Origin: Pontixanthobacter aquaemixtae
Lineage (GTDB): Bacteria > Pseudomonadota > Alphaproteobacteria > Sphingomonadales > Sphingomonadaceae
Direction: 5' to 3'
Length of the DNA stretch: 64,000 nucleotides
NCBI RefSeq assembly: GCF_009827395.1
Contig: NZ_WTYX01000001.1
Coordinates: 1,307,722 to 1,371,721, forward strand
The position numbers and the translations under genes were made by a program. A model generated the notes under the pieces. That model was not told the DNA's origin. It saw only the letters and a program-made list of their open reading frames with translations, and did not search any database. This document shows, in pieces, positions 8,875 to 17,823 of the stretch (position 1 is the stretch's first letter; the number at the start of each line of letters is the position of its first letter).

Positions 8875-10116
8875 TTATTGGGCTTTGACCAGCGTCACCT
8901 GGCTCACATCAATCCCGCCTGCGCGAAAACCGCCTTCGCAATACATCAGATAGAACCGCCAAAGCCGGACAAAGCGTTCGTCAAATCCATCGGGCAATCT
9001 GCCCTGTTTGACCGCAGCATCAAAATTTTCCCGCCAGATGCGCAGCGTTTCGGCATAATCCTGCCCGAAATATTCCTGATCCGTCCATTGCAGCCCACGT
9101 GACTCTGCAAGCTCTTGAAACTCGCTATTGCGGATCAGCAAACCGCCCGGGAAAATATATGCCTGGATGAAGTCCGCGCTTGCGGCATAGGCATCGAACA
9201 ATTCGTCATCAAAAGTGATAAACTGGATGGCCGCGCGGCCACCGGGTTTCAGATTACGCGCGATGCAGTCGAAATAGCTGGGCCAATATTCGCGGCCGAC
9301 CGCTTCGACCATTTCGACGCTGACGATGGCATCGAACTGTTCTTCGGTGTCGCGGTAATCCTGCTTGCGGAACTCGATTGCCGGATCGTGATGCTCGCGC
9401 GCCCAGGCCAACTGCGCATGGGACAGGCTGATACCGGTGACCTTCGCCCCCTCGTCCGCAAAATGCCCCGCCAATGCGCCCCAACCGCAGCCGATTTCCA
9501 GCAGCGTTTCGGGCTTTTGCAAACGCCGGGACAACCGCGCCCATTTGCGCCGCTGCGCCGATTCAAGATCGTCTCCATCCGCAAACATCGCGGAGGAATA
9601 GCTCATCGTGCGGTCGAGCCATTGCGCGTAGAAATCATTGCCCAGATCATAATGCGCGTGGATGTTGCGCGCCGATCCCGATTTGCTGTTGCGATTGAGC
9701 CAATGGGCAATCTTGGCCGCCCAGCGGAACGGGCCCTTGGCCCTGCCCGCCGTGCCCAGTGACTTGGCATTGTGATTGAACACCGCGAACACATCGACTT
9801 CGTTGGGGCTGTCCCACTCGCCCGCTTCCCATGCCTGATACCACCCGACAGAACCGTTGGTCGCCAGCCGCATGACACCGCGCCAATCATGCAGATAGAC
9901 GACCGCTTCGAAACCGGGATTGCGCGCGCCCAGCAGGCGGGTTGTTCCATCGGGCAAATGGCCGAGGATCGAACCGCGTTCCAGCCCGCGATCAATCTGG
10001 TCCAGAACCTTGTGAAAGCTGGGGGCAAACAGGCGCGTGAAAAGGCCGGGCTTGCGCTCGAATCGTGACGCGCCCTCGATCAGCTGTGACCCCCGATTTG
10101 TCCCCTCCGCACTCAT
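8875..10116 (-). CDS. cfa: Cyclopropane-fatty-acyl-phospholipid synthase family protein
   Basis: SAM-dependent methyltransferase that adds a methylene bridge to unsaturated acyl chains of membrane phospholipids. The 413-residue protein has the N-terminal lipid-binding part and the catalytic signature HYDLGNDFYAQWLDRTMSYS near residue 150, followed by SAM motif LEIGCGWGALA and VSVEMVEAVG with the conserved Glu. IQFITFDDELFD and YIFPGGLLI are also family hallmarks. I use the ATG at 10116 (MSAEGTNRGSQ); a TTG 48 bases upstream is an alternative. Confidence 0.92.
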   Translation of the reverse strand: MSAEGTNRGSQLIEGASRFERKPGLFTRLFAPSFHKVLDQIDRGLERGSILGHLPDGTTRLLGARNPGFEAVVYLHDWRGVMRLATNGSVGWYQAWEAGEWDSPNEVDVFAVFNHNAKSLGTAGRAKGPFRWAAKIAHWLNRNSKSGSARNIHAHYDLGNDFYAQWLDRTMSYSSAMFADGDDLESAQRRKWARLSRRLQKPETLLEIGCGWGALAGHFADEGAKVTGISLSHAQLAWAREHHDPAIEFRKQDYRDTEEQFDAIVSVEMVEAVGREYWPSYFDCIARNLKPGGRAAIQFITFDDELFDAYAASADFIQAYIFPGGLLIRNSEFQELAESRGLQWTDQEYFGQDYAETLRIWRENFDAAVKQGRLPDGFDERFVRLWRFYLMYCEGGFRAGGIDVSQVTLVKAQ

Positions 10117-10248
10117 GGCGGGGTTTATGCCGCGCAGCTTTGACGGGGGCAAGCCCACCGGCAAATTTGCGTGGCAGCAGCATCTGGTGGTAACAAACGG
10201 CCATCAGACAGAGCGCCGCATGAAAGCGCGTCGTCGATGGGGGGAAGC

Positions 10249-10662
10249 ATGCAAAATCCATTGGTAAAAAGAATTGTCGCCGTCGTTGTGGGTGTATTGG
10301 TCGCCGGTCTGGTAGTGGGCGTTGTCGAAGGGCTCGGCCATATGGCTTTTCCGCCGCCAGAGGGGCTGGATATCACCGACCCTGAAGATCAGGCGCGGAT
10401 CATGCTCGAGATACCGCTTGCTGCAAAAATTTCTGTCGTCGCCGCGTGGTTTCTCGGCGCGCTTGCGGGCGCTTGGAGTGCGATCCGTATTGCGAGCGAG
10501 GTCATTCCCGGCTGGATTGTCGGGCTGGTGATGGTCGGGCTCAGCGCGTGGACCACCCAGATGTTTCCGCATCCGCTGTGGATGATGGTTTCGGCATTCG
10601 TCTTGCCGCTCATTGCAGTGCTGGTGGCCAAACAGCTGCACAAAGCGCGGCTTACTGCTTGA
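10249..10662 (+). CDS. Small integral membrane protein of unknown function
   Basis: A 137-residue protein with about four transmembrane helices (roughly residues 8-30, 60-82, 86-104 and 110-128) and a short soluble loop containing GLDITDPEDQARIML. No catalytic motif is visible. The ATG at 10249 is chosen for the GGGGAAGC ribosome-binding site; an upstream open extension has no such site. It runs convergently into phrB, overlapping its 3' end by 11 bases. Confidence 0.75.
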   Translation: MQNPLVKRIVAVVVGVLVAGLVVGVVEGLGHMAFPPPEGLDITDPEDQARIMLEIPLAAKISVVAAWFLGALAGAWSAIRIASEVIPGWIVGLVMVGLSAWTTQMFPHPLWMMVSAFVLPLIAVLVAKQLHKARLTA

Positions 10663-12040
10663 TCGCCTTATACGTGTCGAGCGCGCGTTCGCGTGCTTCG
10701 CGGTGCCCGATGATTTTCGCCGGATAGCCATCGGGCAGGCATCCATGCTCCTCGGGATCGTGGATATAGGGCGCGTCCAGCTGCGCCAGTTCGGGCACAT
10801 ATTCGCTGATATAACCCGCCGCATCGAATTTCTCCGACTGGCTCAGCGGCGCCATAATCCGCACGAACATATTGCTGTCCACGCCGGTCCCCGCGACCCA
10901 TTGCCAATTGGTGCCGTTTTGCGCGTAGTCGGCATCGACCAGCGTGTCCCAAAACCATTGTTCGCCATGCCGCCAATCAATCAGCAGATGCTTGATCAGA
11001 AAACTCGCCGCGATCATCCGCACGCGGTTATGCATCCATCCCGTTTGCCATAGCTGGCGCATTCCCGCATCGACCACGGGGTATCCGGTCTTTCCCTTTT
11101 GCCACGCTTTCAGATCAGCAGCGGCATCCGCGTCGGTTTTCGGATCGCGCCATTTCAGCTTTTCGAAATCCTCACGATAGGATTGCGTGGGATAGGCCGG
11201 AAACTGGCAAATCACATTTTGTGCATAGTCGCGCCAGATCAGCTCCTTGCCATAAACATCCCAGCCCTTCCCCCGCCGCCCTTTCAAGGCGTGCCACACC
11301 TGCGCGGGCGAAATTTCGCCGAAATGCAAATGCGGTGAGAGACGCGATGATCCATCCTGCGAGGGCAAGTTGCGCGCGTCATCATATTCGGCGACATCGC
11401 CTTCCCATTCGGCCAGGCGATCTTGCGCAGCGGCCTCACCCACTTGCCAGAAGGCATCGATCCCGCCCGACCAATCGGGCCGCGTGGGCAGCAGGTTCCA
11501 ATCATCCAACGCATCGCTTTTGGGCCAGCTATCGGGATGCGACAGCGTCTCTGGCTCCGGCAACACATCGCGCGGAGGCATCTGTTCGAGCGTGGCTTTG
11601 GAAAACGGCGTGTAGATCTTGTACGGCGTGCCCGATCCGGTGGTGACCGCGCCCGGCGGCAGCAGGTAATTCCCGTCATAGAGCTGCAGATCGAAGGCGT
11701 CTGACAGTTTGCCCTGTGCCTTGCGCCACCATGGTTCGTAATGGCGAATGGCGTGGATAACCTCTGCGCCTGTTTCTTCGACAATTTTTGTCAGCTCTTC
11801 CACCGTATCGCCGCACCGCAGGATTAGCCGCGAATGTCTTGCGCCAAGCGACTTGGACAGGCTGTCCAGCGAGTGATGCATCCACCAGCGCGAGGCACCA
11901 CCATAGGCATGGCTGCCCGCGGCATCGTCATCCAGCACATAGACCGGAATAACCGGCCCTGCCTGCGCGGCGGCATACAGAGCGGGCTGATCTGCCATCC
12001 GCAGATCACGCCGAAGCCAGACGATTTGTGGTTTGGTCAT
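10652..12040 (-). CDS. phrB: Deoxyribodipyrimidine photo-lyase
   Basis: Light-driven repair of cyclobutane pyrimidine dimers with FAD. 462 residues: N-terminal antenna domain beginning IVWLRRDLRMADQPAL, then the FAD domain with RLSPHLHFGEISPAQVW, GMRQLWQTGWMHNRVRM and WQWVAGTGVDSN, the signatures of class I CPD photolyases. The C-terminal IMAPLSQSEKFDAAGYISEYVPEL is typical. The ATG at 12040 has AAGGAGACAG directly upstream. A palindromic repeat lies 15 bases upstream of the start, so the promoter is probably inside or beyond it. Confidence 0.95.
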   Translation of the reverse strand: MTKPQIVWLRRDLRMADQPALYAAAQAGPVIPVYVLDDDAAGSHAYGGASRWWMHHSLDSLSKSLGARHSRLILRCGDTVEELTKIVEETGAEVIHAIRHYEPWWRKAQGKLSDAFDLQLYDGNYLLPPGAVTTGSGTPYKIYTPFSKATLEQMPPRDVLPEPETLSHPDSWPKSDALDDWNLLPTRPDWSGGIDAFWQVGEAAAQDRLAEWEGDVAEYDDARNLPSQDGSSRLSPHLHFGEISPAQVWHALKGRRGKGWDVYGKELIWRDYAQNVICQFPAYPTQSYREDFEKLKWRDPKTDADAAADLKAWQKGKTGYPVVDAGMRQLWQTGWMHNRVRMIAASFLIKHLLIDWRHGEQWFWDTLVDADYAQNGTNWQWVAGTGVDSNMFVRIMAPLSQSEKFDAAGYISEYVPELAQLDAPYIHDPEEHGCLPDGYPAKIIGHREARERALDTYKAIKQ

Positions 12041-12055
12041 CTGTCTCCTTACCGC

Positions 12056-12192
12056 CCCTCTTCTTTAGAGGAGGGGCAACGAGACTTGGCGTTGCTCGGC
12101 AATGCCTAGTCGCAGTGGGGTGGTGGAGATGGCTCGCGCGAGGCTCACGCCTCGCCACCACCCCCAACCCCCTCCTCTAAAGAAGAGGGGGC
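12056..12192. repeat. Long palindromic element upstream of phrB
   Basis: Outer arms at 12056-12077 and 12170-12191 are a perfect 22-base inverted repeat (core CCCCTCTTCTTTAGAGGAGG), with a second nested pair, GGGGTGGTGG near 12116 against CCACCACCCC near 12157. The whole about 137-base element can fold into one long branched hairpin. It fills the gap between phrB and the DUF457 gene and encodes nothing. The arms look like terminal inverted repeats of a small non-autonomous element, but no target-site duplication was identified. Confidence 0.75.
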
Positions 12193-12209
12193 TTTCGTGT
12201 TAAAGCGCC

Positions 12210-13190
12210 CTACCCCGCCGGAAGTTCCTCACATTCCACTTCGGGCAACGCGACAGTGAAGCGATCCCGCGCACGAGGATCGTAGAATCGCGCGTCGCGG
12301 AGGAGAACGGTGCCGTCTTCGGCGCGCTCGGCAAAGGGAGCGCGTGACCAGAAGAGGAAGGCGTCAACACCCGGATCTTTTCCTCGATCAGATTCCAAAT
12401 CCGGCAGTAGGCATCTTCCACTGACGATTTCTTCAGCGTGGAACCCTCCGCTATCATATCGGATGAGCGTCAGCCACCTTCCTTCATTGACCGCGAGCGT
12501 TTCACGAGCCCAAAAGTCAAAGGGGATCGGGCTTGCGATCACTTCAGCGCTGCTCATTTCCGCAAATGAACTCCCGGCATCCAATCCCGCGACATATTGG
12601 CTTCCATCGCGTTCAAATTTGTAAGTAATCGCCCCATTCAACCCGATATACGCCAAGCTCACCGCAATCGCCACGCGCGCAGGCTTCTTCCAATCCCCGC
12701 CCCGCTTCTCTCGTCGCAAAGAGAACCACGTCGCAAAACCCATCAGCGCCCATAGCCACACATCGATGATAAACAGCGTATCGCCGTAGAACCATTGGCT
12801 CGAAAATGGCTCCAGCAGGCGGATGCCATACACGTTCAGCCAATCAAGCGCGGGATGCGTCAAGCAGCCGATAAAGCTGAGCAGGAACAGCCATTTGAAA
12901 TTGACCGGCAACCTGCCCTCGGGCCTCTTGCCGCGTTTCGTCTGCCACCTGTCAAACGCATAGAGCAGCCCTGCCAATATCAGCGGCAACAGCACCAGCG
13001 CCGGCGGGCCATGCGTAATCCCACGCCGGAAACCGAGATGCTCCGCGCCCTCCAGCCAGAAAAAACACGCCGCATCGACATCGGGCAAATTCGCCCCGAT
13101 AATCAGCGCGGGCATGGCAAGGCCGGTTTTCTTCTTGAGACCAGCCTGCCCCAGCAATGCACCAACGAGAGAGTGGGTTAGGTTGTCCAC
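12210..13190 (-). CDS. DUF457-type membrane-bound metal-dependent hydrolase
   Basis: A 326-residue protein of the YdjM/YfhO-like 'LexA-regulated, membrane-bound hydrolase' family. MDNLTHSLVGALLGQAGL at the N-terminus, ANLPDVDA, GITHGPPALV and LTHPALDW supply the conserved His/Asp residues between about five transmembrane helices in the first 190 residues; the rest is a soluble domain. The enzymatic activity of the family is not established. Start is GTG at 13190, 12 bases after the korB stop, so it may be transcribed with korAB. Confidence 0.82.
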   Translation of the reverse strand: MDNLTHSLVGALLGQAGLKKKTGLAMPALIIGANLPDVDAACFFWLEGAEHLGFRRGITHGPPALVLLPLILAGLLYAFDRWQTKRGKRPEGRLPVNFKWLFLLSFIGCLTHPALDWLNVYGIRLLEPFSSQWFYGDTLFIIDVWLWALMGFATWFSLRREKRGGDWKKPARVAIAVSLAYIGLNGAITYKFERDGSQYVAGLDAGSSFAEMSSAEVIASPIPFDFWARETLAVNEGRWLTLIRYDSGGFHAEEIVSGRCLLPDLESDRGKDPGVDAFLFWSRAPFAERAEDGTVLLRDARFYDPRARDRFTVALPEVECEELPAG

Positions 13191-13202
13191 GCGCCGCGCA
13201 CC

Positions 13203-14252
13203 CTAATCCGTCGGATGCCCTTCATTCGGATCGACAGTCCACGTCTGCCCCTTGCCTAGCAGTTTGGCGAGATTGGCTTCTTTGCCCTCTGATGCCCGCG
13301 CGCGTTCTTCGATTACGGCAGTTTCAAAGGTCGGGCGCGGATCGTCATAGATCACGCCCAGAGCCATCGGGAACGGCCCGAAAGGCATTTCGATCAGCAT
13401 ATGCGCGATGGTGCGGTCTTTGGCGTTGTGGACCAGCACGCCCGCCTCTTCCCAATTCTCTTCACTCGCATCGACGACTTTGAGAGTCAGCGTGTCGCGA
13501 TCGAGCGCAATGCCCTTGTCGTAGCCCGCCTTGGGATCGCCGAACAGCATCGGCTTGCCATCTTCCAGCCATAGCTGGCGGTCGCCCGCGCCTTTCGGGG
13601 CGGCGAAATCGTTGAACACGTCTTTGTTATAGACGATGCAGTTCTGGAAAATCTCGATAAAGGCCGCGCCTTGATGGGCATGCGCTGCCATCAGCACATC
13701 GGGCAGGTTTTTCGAAACATCAAAACCGCGCCCGACAAAACGCGCACCTGCACCCAGCGCAAAGGCGCATGGATTGGCCGGGTGATCATAGGACCCGATC
13801 GGCGTCGACGGGCTCTTGGTCCCTTCGCGGCTTGTGGGGGAGCTTTGCCCCTTGGTCAGGCCGTAAATCTCGTTGTTGAACAGCATGATCTGCATGTTCA
13901 CATTGCGGCGCAGCACATGCATCATATGGTTGCCGCCGATGGACAGCCCGTCACCGTCACCGGTCACCAGCCAGATATCGAGATCGGGATTGGCCAGCTT
14001 AACACCCGTCGCAATCGCCGGCGCACGGCCGTGGATCGTGTGGAAGCCGTATGTTTCCATATAATAGGGGAACCGGCTGGAGCAGCCGATGCCGCTGATA
14101 AAGCAGGTGTTCGAAGGGTTCGCGCCAAGCTGCGGCAAAGTGCGCTGCACCGCCTTGAGGATCGCATAGTCCCCGCAACCGGGACACCAGCGGACCTCTT
14201 GATCCGTTTCCCAATCCTTGAGCGTGGTTTCGAATTTAACGGGTGCGTTCAT
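13203..14252 (-). CDS. korB: 2-oxoacid:ferredoxin oxidoreductase subunit beta
   Basis: Thiamine-diphosphate subunit of a 2-oxoglutarate (or related 2-oxoacid):ferredoxin oxidoreductase, giving CoA-thioester, CO2 and reduced ferredoxin. The 349 residues include WCPGCGDYAILKAVQ near residue 22 (conserved Cys pair), GIGCSSRFPYYM, the TPP motif GDGDGLSIGGNHMMH and NNEIYGLTKGQ. The partner subunit korA is directly upstream, separated by a palindromic repeat. ATG at 14252 has GAGG upstream, lying at the edge of that repeat. Confidence 0.93.
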   Translation of the reverse strand: MNAPVKFETTLKDWETDQEVRWCPGCGDYAILKAVQRTLPQLGANPSNTCFISGIGCSSRFPYYMETYGFHTIHGRAPAIATGVKLANPDLDIWLVTGDGDGLSIGGNHMMHVLRRNVNMQIMLFNNEIYGLTKGQSSPTSREGTKSPSTPIGSYDHPANPCAFALGAGARFVGRGFDVSKNLPDVLMAAHAHQGAAFIEIFQNCIVYNKDVFNDFAAPKGAGDRQLWLEDGKPMLFGDPKAGYDKGIALDRDTLTLKVVDASEENWEEAGVLVHNAKDRTIAHMLIEMPFGPFPMALGVIYDDPRPTFETAVIEERARASEGKEANLAKLLGKGQTWTVDPNEGHPTD

Positions 14253-14261
14253 AATTTACCT

Positions 14262-14342
14262 CGTCATCCCAGCGAATGCTGGGATCGCTATCAGCAAGCT
14301 CCGCCCAAGCGGAGGAAGATCCCAGCTTTCGCTGGGATGACG
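14262..14342. repeat. Palindromic repeat between korA and korB
   Basis: Arms at 14262-14286 and 14318-14342 are inverted copies matching at 24 of 25 bases, and each arm is itself a hairpin (ATCCCAGC / GCTGGGAT). A third small stem CTCCGC / GCGGAG sits in the middle. It occupies most of the korA-korB intergenic space; its left end CGTCAT, read on the minus strand, runs straight into the korB ribosome-binding site (GACGAGG). Probably a dispersed repeat of the same type as the small hairpin at 1250-1277. Confidence 0.8.
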
Positions 14343-14356
14343 GAAGAGAGAATGGA

Positions 14357-16276
14357 TCACTGCTCCGGACTCGGCAGTTGGTCGTCATTGACCGGAACCT
14401 GCCCGCCTTCATTGCCCGAAACATCGTCAAAATATTTGCCAATTGCCGCTTCCATTTCCGCAATCGCGAAAGGCTGTCCGCTGGTTTTGGTCAGCGGGGT
14501 CGCATCGACAAGGAACTGGTCGCGCAGCACGGTTTTGAACTGGCCGGTGTTCATTTCGGGCACCAGCACATTGTCATAGCTTTTCAGCAGATCGCCAAGG
14601 TTCGCGGGTAGCGGCCACAAATGGCGCACATGGATATGGCTGACATCGCAGCCCTTGGCGCGCATCCGGCGGACCGCCTGATGGATCGGGCCAAAAGTGG
14701 ACCCCCAACCGACCACTGCCAGAGTGCCCGAAGTCTCGCCCAGTGCCACGTCCTGATCGGGCACTTTCACGCCTTTAACCTTGTTCACGCGCGCATCGGT
14801 CATCGCCTGATGGTTGTCGGGCGCGTAATCGATATGGCCGGTATCGACCGCCTTCTCGATCCCGCCAATGCGGTGCATCAGATCGGGCGTGCCCGGCTTG
14901 ATCCATGGGCGCGCGCCCTTTTCGTCGCGCTTGTATGGGAGCAGCTCTTCGCCGCCGTTTTTCTCTTGCAGGAACTTCGCCGGAAACGGCTCAAACGTTT
15001 CGGGATCGGGCACTTTCCAGGGTTCTGCTGCATTGGCGATATAGCCATCGGTCAGCAGCATCACCGGCGTCATATATTCAACCGCGATCCGGCATGCCTC
15101 GATAGCGACTTCAAACGCGTCGCCCGGGCTGCATGCAGATACAACCGGCATCGGCGCATCGCCGTTGCGGCCATAAATCGCCTGATAGAGATCGCTTTGC
15201 TCGGTCTTGGTCGGAAGGCCGGTCGATGGCCCGCCGCGTTGGCTGTTGACGATGACCAGCGGCAGCTCGGTCATAATCGCAAGCCCCATCGCCTCGCCTT
15301 TCAGCGCGATACCGGGGCCGGAGGATGACGTAATGCCAAGCTGGCCTGCATAGGACGCGCCGATTGCCGCACAGATCGCGGCGATCTCGTCCTCTGCCTG
15401 AAAAGTGGTGACGCCGAATTCTTTGAGCCGCGCCAGATGGTGGAGGATCGCCGAGGCTGGCGTGATCGGATAGCCGCCAAAGAACATCGGCAATTCGGCC
15501 AATTGCGCGCCCGCAACCAGACCCAGCGAAATCGCCTCTGCCCCGGTGATGGTCCGGTACAGGCCCGGCTCGCTTTCAACCGCATCGACGTGGACCTTGG
15601 TCAGCGGCCCCGCAATTTCTGCCGTCTCGCCATAGGCATGGCCGGCATTCAGCGCCGCGATATTGGCATCGGCAATCTCGGGCTTGGATTTGAACTTGGC
15701 TTTCAGCCAATCCTCGATCGGCGTGCGATCGCGGTCAAACATCCACAGCGCGAGGCCCAGCGTCCACATATTCTTGGACCGCAGCGCATCCTTGTTACCC
15801 AGACCGAAGGGCTTCACCGCCTCGATCGTCAGCGCGGAAATGTCGAAGGCCAGCACATCCCATTTGGCCAGCGTGTCATCCTCCAGCGGCGACACATCAT
15901 ATTTCGCCTTGTCGAGATTGCGCTTGGAAAATTCGCCGGTGTCGATGATCACCAGCCCGCCGGGCTTGAGCGACGGCAAATTCACTTTGAGCGCGGCGGG
16001 GTTCATCGCCACCAGCACATCGGGAGCATCGCCCGCGGTGTTGATCTCGCGGCTGCCGAAATTGATCTGGAAAGCAGACACACCGAACAAAGTGCCCTGC
16101 GGTGCACGGATTTCGGCGGGGAAATCAGGGAAGGTCGCCAGATCGTTGCCCGCAAGCGCGGTTGATAGAGTGAACTGACCGCCGGTCAGCTGCATTCCAT
16201 CGCCCGAATCTCCGGCGAAACGAACGACAACTGCTTCGGGTGCTGTGGTGGGTTTTTCCTTGGCCAAACTAGCCAT
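14357..16276 (-). CDS. korA: 2-oxoacid:acceptor oxidoreductase subunit alpha
   Basis: Large subunit partner of KorB. 639 residues with the gamma-type domain fused at the N-terminus (VVRFAGDSGDGMQLTGGQF near residue 20, then DVLVAMNPAALKVNLPSLKPGG) followed by the pyrimidine-binding alpha domain (GGYPITPASAILHHLARL, AIGASYAGQLGITSSSGPG, QRGGPSTGLPTKTEQSDL). This fused architecture is the KorA form of aerobic and microaerobic bacteria. The ATG at 16276 is preferred over 16282 because AAGGA sits six bases before it. Divergent from rppH. Confidence 0.93.
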   Translation of the reverse strand: MASLAKEKPTTAPEAVVVRFAGDSGDGMQLTGGQFTLSTALAGNDLATFPDFPAEIRAPQGTLFGVSAFQINFGSREINTAGDAPDVLVAMNPAALKVNLPSLKPGGLVIIDTGEFSKRNLDKAKYDVSPLEDDTLAKWDVLAFDISALTIEAVKPFGLGNKDALRSKNMWTLGLALWMFDRDRTPIEDWLKAKFKSKPEIADANIAALNAGHAYGETAEIAGPLTKVHVDAVESEPGLYRTITGAEAISLGLVAGAQLAELPMFFGGYPITPASAILHHLARLKEFGVTTFQAEDEIAAICAAIGASYAGQLGITSSSGPGIALKGEAMGLAIMTELPLVIVNSQRGGPSTGLPTKTEQSDLYQAIYGRNGDAPMPVVSACSPGDAFEVAIEACRIAVEYMTPVMLLTDGYIANAAEPWKVPDPETFEPFPAKFLQEKNGGEELLPYKRDEKGARPWIKPGTPDLMHRIGGIEKAVDTGHIDYAPDNHQAMTDARVNKVKGVKVPDQDVALGETSGTLAVVGWGSTFGPIHQAVRRMRAKGCDVSHIHVRHLWPLPANLGDLLKSYDNVLVPEMNTGQFKTVLRDQFLVDATPLTKTSGQPFAIAEMEAAIGKYFDDVSGNEGGQVPVNDDQLPSPEQ

Positions 16277-16426
16277 CAACATTCCTTTTCGTGCGCGATT
16301 TTGCGCGCCTTATTCTGTCAGGAAACCGCACCTATGCGCGGTCACCTGCTCCCGCAATGTAGTTTTTCTCCTAGAAGGGCAAAAAGTCGAGTGGAAAATG
16401 AAGTTTTCCGCGTTAGAGCAGCCCCC

Positions 16427-16948
16427 ATGAGCAAGGATGCGCAGATGAAAGAGCTTGGCTATCGCCCCTGTGTCGGGGTGATGCTGGTCAATACACACAG
16501 CAAGGTGTTTGTCGCCGAACGGCTCGATAGCCGCCACGGCAACGGCCACACGTCGGGCTTCTGGCAAATGCCGCAAGGCGGCGTCGATAAGGGCGAAGAT
16601 TTGCAGGAAGCCGCGCTGCGCGAACTGGCCGAAGAAACCGGCGTCGGCGCCGACAAGGTCACTCTGCTGGGCCAGACGCGCGAACCCATCCGCTATGACT
16701 TGCCCGATGAATTGATCGGCAAATTATGGAAGGGAAAATATCGCGGCCAGGAACAGGTCTGGTACTGCGCCCGCTTCCTGGGCGACGATGCCGATATCGA
16801 TCTGGAGGCACACGATCCGCCGGAGTTTTCCCAGTGGAAATGGATCGACCCTGAACGGCTTCCCGATGTGATCGTGCCGTTTAAGAAGCACGTCTATCAG
16901 GCTGTTCTGGAAGAGTTTCGTGCTTTGGTTTTTGCGGACACACCATGA
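16427..16948 (+). CDS. rppH: RNA pyrophosphohydrolase RppH (Nudix)
   Basis: Nudix hydrolase that removes pyrophosphate from 5'-triphosphate mRNA ends (and acts on ApnA). The 173-residue protein opens ELGYRPCVGVMLVNTHSKVF, and the Nudix box GGVDKGEDLQEAALRELAEETGVG lies at about residues 49-72 (split here as GGVDKGEDLQEAALRELAEE then TGVG). WQMPQGG and YRGQEQVWYCARFLG are RppH hallmarks. ATG at 16427 follows the noncoding stretch; a later ATG at 16445 is also possible. Its stop overlaps the next small gene by 4 bases. Confidence 0.92.
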   Translation: MSKDAQMKELGYRPCVGVMLVNTHSKVFVAERLDSRHGNGHTSGFWQMPQGGVDKGEDLQEAALRELAEETGVGADKVTLLGQTREPIRYDLPDELIGKLWKGKYRGQEQVWYCARFLGDDADIDLEAHDPPEFSQWKWIDPERLPDVIVPFKKHVYQAVLEEFRALVFADTP

Positions 16949-17166
16949 CCGACTATCAATGCTGGTTCTGTGGCGAGGGCATCAATCAGTCAGATTGCGG
17001 AGCGGTTATCATCACCATCGAAAATCTATGGCGATGGAACAAGGCGTCCAGCGAAACGGATGCCCCCGCTCAAGCTGTTTTTGCGCATAGAGAGTGTGCC
17101 AAGAGGAAGCTTCGCGGTCAGGGAATGGAATTTGACCCAGGAGTCTTCAACGAGGACGATAGTTAG
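16945..17166 (+). CDS. Small CxxC-containing protein of unknown function
   Basis: A 73-residue protein beginning MTDYQCWFCGEGI. The CxxC pair near residue 6-9 plus a later Cys and His (FAHRECAKRKLRG) suggest a small zinc-binding fold. It shares ATGA with the end of rppH and is therefore translated with it. No function can be assigned; the acidic C-terminus (EDDS) ends abruptly but no frameshift is apparent. Confidence 0.7.
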   Translation: MTDYQCWFCGEGINQSDCGAVIITIENLWRWNKASSETDAPAQAVFAHRECAKRKLRGQGMEFDPGVFNEDDS

Positions 17167-17247
17167 CCAATCGCTCTCAGGCGTGGACACATCGCCCCAT
17201 AATCAACCGGCTAATGGGCGAATGAGAATTTCGGAACGATACCGCTC

Positions 17248-17751
17248 TCAGTTCTGAGAAATTTCCGTATCGGGCATCACCGCCTCTGCGCGCAGCACTT
17301 GTGGCTGCGGGCCTCTTGCAATGGCGGCGGCCAGTTGGCGGGTTTCGGTGCAGGAAGTGCCGCACAAAGTTTCCAGCCGGGAAAGGTTTCCGCGCGCTTT
17401 TTCAACCGCGCCTTTTTCCACCAGAGCCTCGCCCTCACCCGAAATTGCGGCGAGATTTTCAGGCTCTCGCGCCAGGGCTTCACGATAGAGGCGGATTGCC
17501 TTGCCTTGCAGCCCTTCGCGGCGCGATGCCTCCGCCAGATAAAGGAAAACCGGCGTATAGGCCGGATCGACCGCCAGCGCGGCCTCGAAACTGTCAATGG
17601 CGCGTTGCGGCTGGCCGGCGTCAAGCGCTGCCTTGCCCTCGGCGATCAACATCGCGGCGCGTGGATGCGCATCGCGGTCCTGCGCCTGACCAATGCTGGC
17701 AGTAACGGCAAAAACCAGTGAAAGAGCCGCGGCGGCAGGGGCAAAGCGCAT
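17248..17751 (-). CDS. Secreted TPR-repeat protein
   Basis: A 167-residue periplasmic protein with a signal peptide (MRFAPAAAALSLVFAVTASIGQAQ) and about three tetratricopeptide repeats, for example AMLIAEGKAALDAGQPQRAI, FLYLAEASRREGLQGKAIRL and EGEALVEKGAVEKARGNL. Two cysteines (LCGTSC) lie after the last repeat. The ATG at 17751 has a strong AAGGAG site upstream, so the longer open frame to 17805 is not used. TPR proteins of this kind act as scaffolds; the partner is unknown. Confidence 0.82.
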   Translation of the reverse strand: MRFAPAAAALSLVFAVTASIGQAQDRDAHPRAAMLIAEGKAALDAGQPQRAIDSFEAALAVDPAYTPVFLYLAEASRREGLQGKAIRLYREALAREPENLAAISGEGEALVEKGAVEKARGNLSRLETLCGTSCTETRQLAAAIARGPQPQVLRAEAVMPDTEISQN

Positions 17752-17823
17752 TATTAACTCCTTGACGGCAGTTTTCTCGGGATGGGTCGAATCTGCCATG
17801 GCCATAGTAGTTAACAGCGATTC

